A stretch of 13,703 nt of DNA from Spirochaetaceae bacterium (lineage in GTDB: Bacteria > Spirochaetota > Spirochaetia > CADAEX01). A program made the translations under genes and the position numbers. The stretch spans positions 1 to 13,703 of the forward strand of contig WRFK01000018.1 of NCBI GenBank assembly GCA_009778835.1. Reading direction: 5' to 3'. Positions 13,123 through 13,703 of the stretch are shown piece by piece. How positions within the stretch are numbered: the first letter of the stretch is position 1; each line of letters opens with the position of its first letter. The notes under the pieces were generated by a model, which did not search any database, was not told the DNA's origin, and saw nothing but the letters and a program-made list of their open reading frames with translations.

Positions 13123-13703
13123 ATGGCGAATAAACTATATGCAATAATCTTAATATCTTTTCTTGCACTATTTTCTTTTTCGTGCAAAAAAGCAGAACAG
13201 GCAGTACAAATAAATTCTAAAACAGTATCTGCTTTTACAGGTGGCATCATATCGCCAACCGAATCCATTAAAATTATTTTCAACGATGCTTATGATACTA
13301 CAAAACCCGCTACTCCGGATTTGTTTCAGTTAAAACCATCAGCACAGGGAAAAATATCGTGGGAAAATGATTGGACATTGGTTTTTACTCCATCAAAACC
13401 TTTAAAGCCACAAACCAGGTATCAGGCAATAGTAGATATTTCAAAAATATCTGAAAAAGAAAGCGCTCCATTTTATTTTGAATTTGAAACCCAGGTTCCC
13501 CTGCTTGAAGTAGATCTTGATTCAATAAAAATAGATGAATCAGGAATGGTTTTGATATCAGGATCATTAACTACAGATAAAAGAATACCAATAACTAAAC
13601 TCGAACGAATAGTAAGCTCCAAAGAACTTGGAAAAATCGAGTGGAATCACAAAGAAGGAATTCATCATTTTTCTTTTAACCCAATAGAGCGAAAAAATAA
13701 AGA
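13123..13703 (+). CDS. Large lipoprotein, alpha-2-macroglobulin-like N-terminus (3' end missing)
   Basis: The reading frame is open from ATG 13123 to the window edge, giving 193 residues. GGAGG at 13111-13115 lies seven bases upstream. A hydrophobic signal (residues 5-20) ends in FSFSC, with Cys21 as the likely lipidated residue; the box is looser than the usual LxGC but spirochaetal boxes are relaxed. Residues about 37-103 (AFTGGIISPTESIKIIF ... TPSKPLKPQTRYQAIVDI) match the style of a BIG_5/SbsA Ig-like domain, which begins many bacterial alpha-2-macroglobulins. The next part, LEVDLDSIKIDESGMVLISG, could be the first macroglobulin domain. These proteins are thought to trap proteases in the periplasm, often beside a penicillin-binding protein 1C gene, which would lie outside. 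Other Ig-like lipoproteins remain possible. Confidence 0.6.
   Translation, partial: MANKLYAIILISFLALFSFSCKKAEQAVQINSKTVSAFTGGIISPTESIKIIFNDAYDTTKPATPDLFQLKPSAQGKISWENDWTLVFTPSKPLKPQTRYQAIVDISKISEKESAPFYFEFETQVPLLEVDLDSIKIDESGMVLISGSLTTDKRIPITKLERIVSSKELGKIEWNHKEGIHHFSFNPIERKNK

Overview
The window looks like a piece of a spirochaete chromosome, most likely a Treponema relative. This is inference: it rests on many short lipoproteins and signal peptides, a binding protein whose mature end begins TGGKEK, a secreted-protein family of spirochaetal style, and an alpha-2-macroglobulin-like lipoprotein at the right edge. There is no rRNA or tRNA to confirm it. Base composition is uneven. The ferric-type transporter genes are richest in G+C (35 of 60 bases at 4621-4680), and the secreted-protein pair before them is poorest (16 of 60 at 2341-2400).

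Layout, left to right. (1) 1-1657: the end of a branched-chain amino-acid (Liv-type) ABC operon, with livM-like then livH-like permeases overlapping by 8 bp. (2) 1735-3089: two coupled exported proteins of unknown function, a lipoprotein and a signal-peptide protein, which share a C-terminal pattern. (3) 3156-6958: a three-gene ABC importer of ferric/thiamine/phosphonate type (binding protein, ATPase, double-length permease) with its own promoter and an RNA hairpin just after the binding-protein gene. (4) 7071-8410: D-serine dehydratase dsdA with an extended -10 promoter, a 16-bp tandem repeat upstream, a palindrome in its leader and a strong terminator.

(5) 8424-10899: an XRE-family regulator transcribed divergently from a 682-residue lipoprotein. 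The lipoprotein has three beta-sandwich repeats, one BIG2-like domain and seven beta-propeller-like repeats. Two matching operators, of form ATrTGCT-N3-AGCATAT, sit in the shared control region. This is the most self-contained regulated module in the window. (6) 10961-12282: an accessory stretch with a Phd/RelE-type toxin-antitoxin pair under a perfect 12-bp inverted repeat, an orphan minimal nucleotidyltransferase, and apparent gene remnants. (7) 12283-13703: an alpha/beta hydrolase followed by the start of a large lipoprotein with a BIG_5/alpha-2-macroglobulin-like N-terminus, which runs off the window.

No IS element, CRISPR array, tRNA or phage gene was seen. No gap between genes exceeds 300 bp. 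I did not find a clearly novel multi-gene system. The best candidates for undescribed biology are the XRE/propeller-lipoprotein module and the paired secreted proteins.
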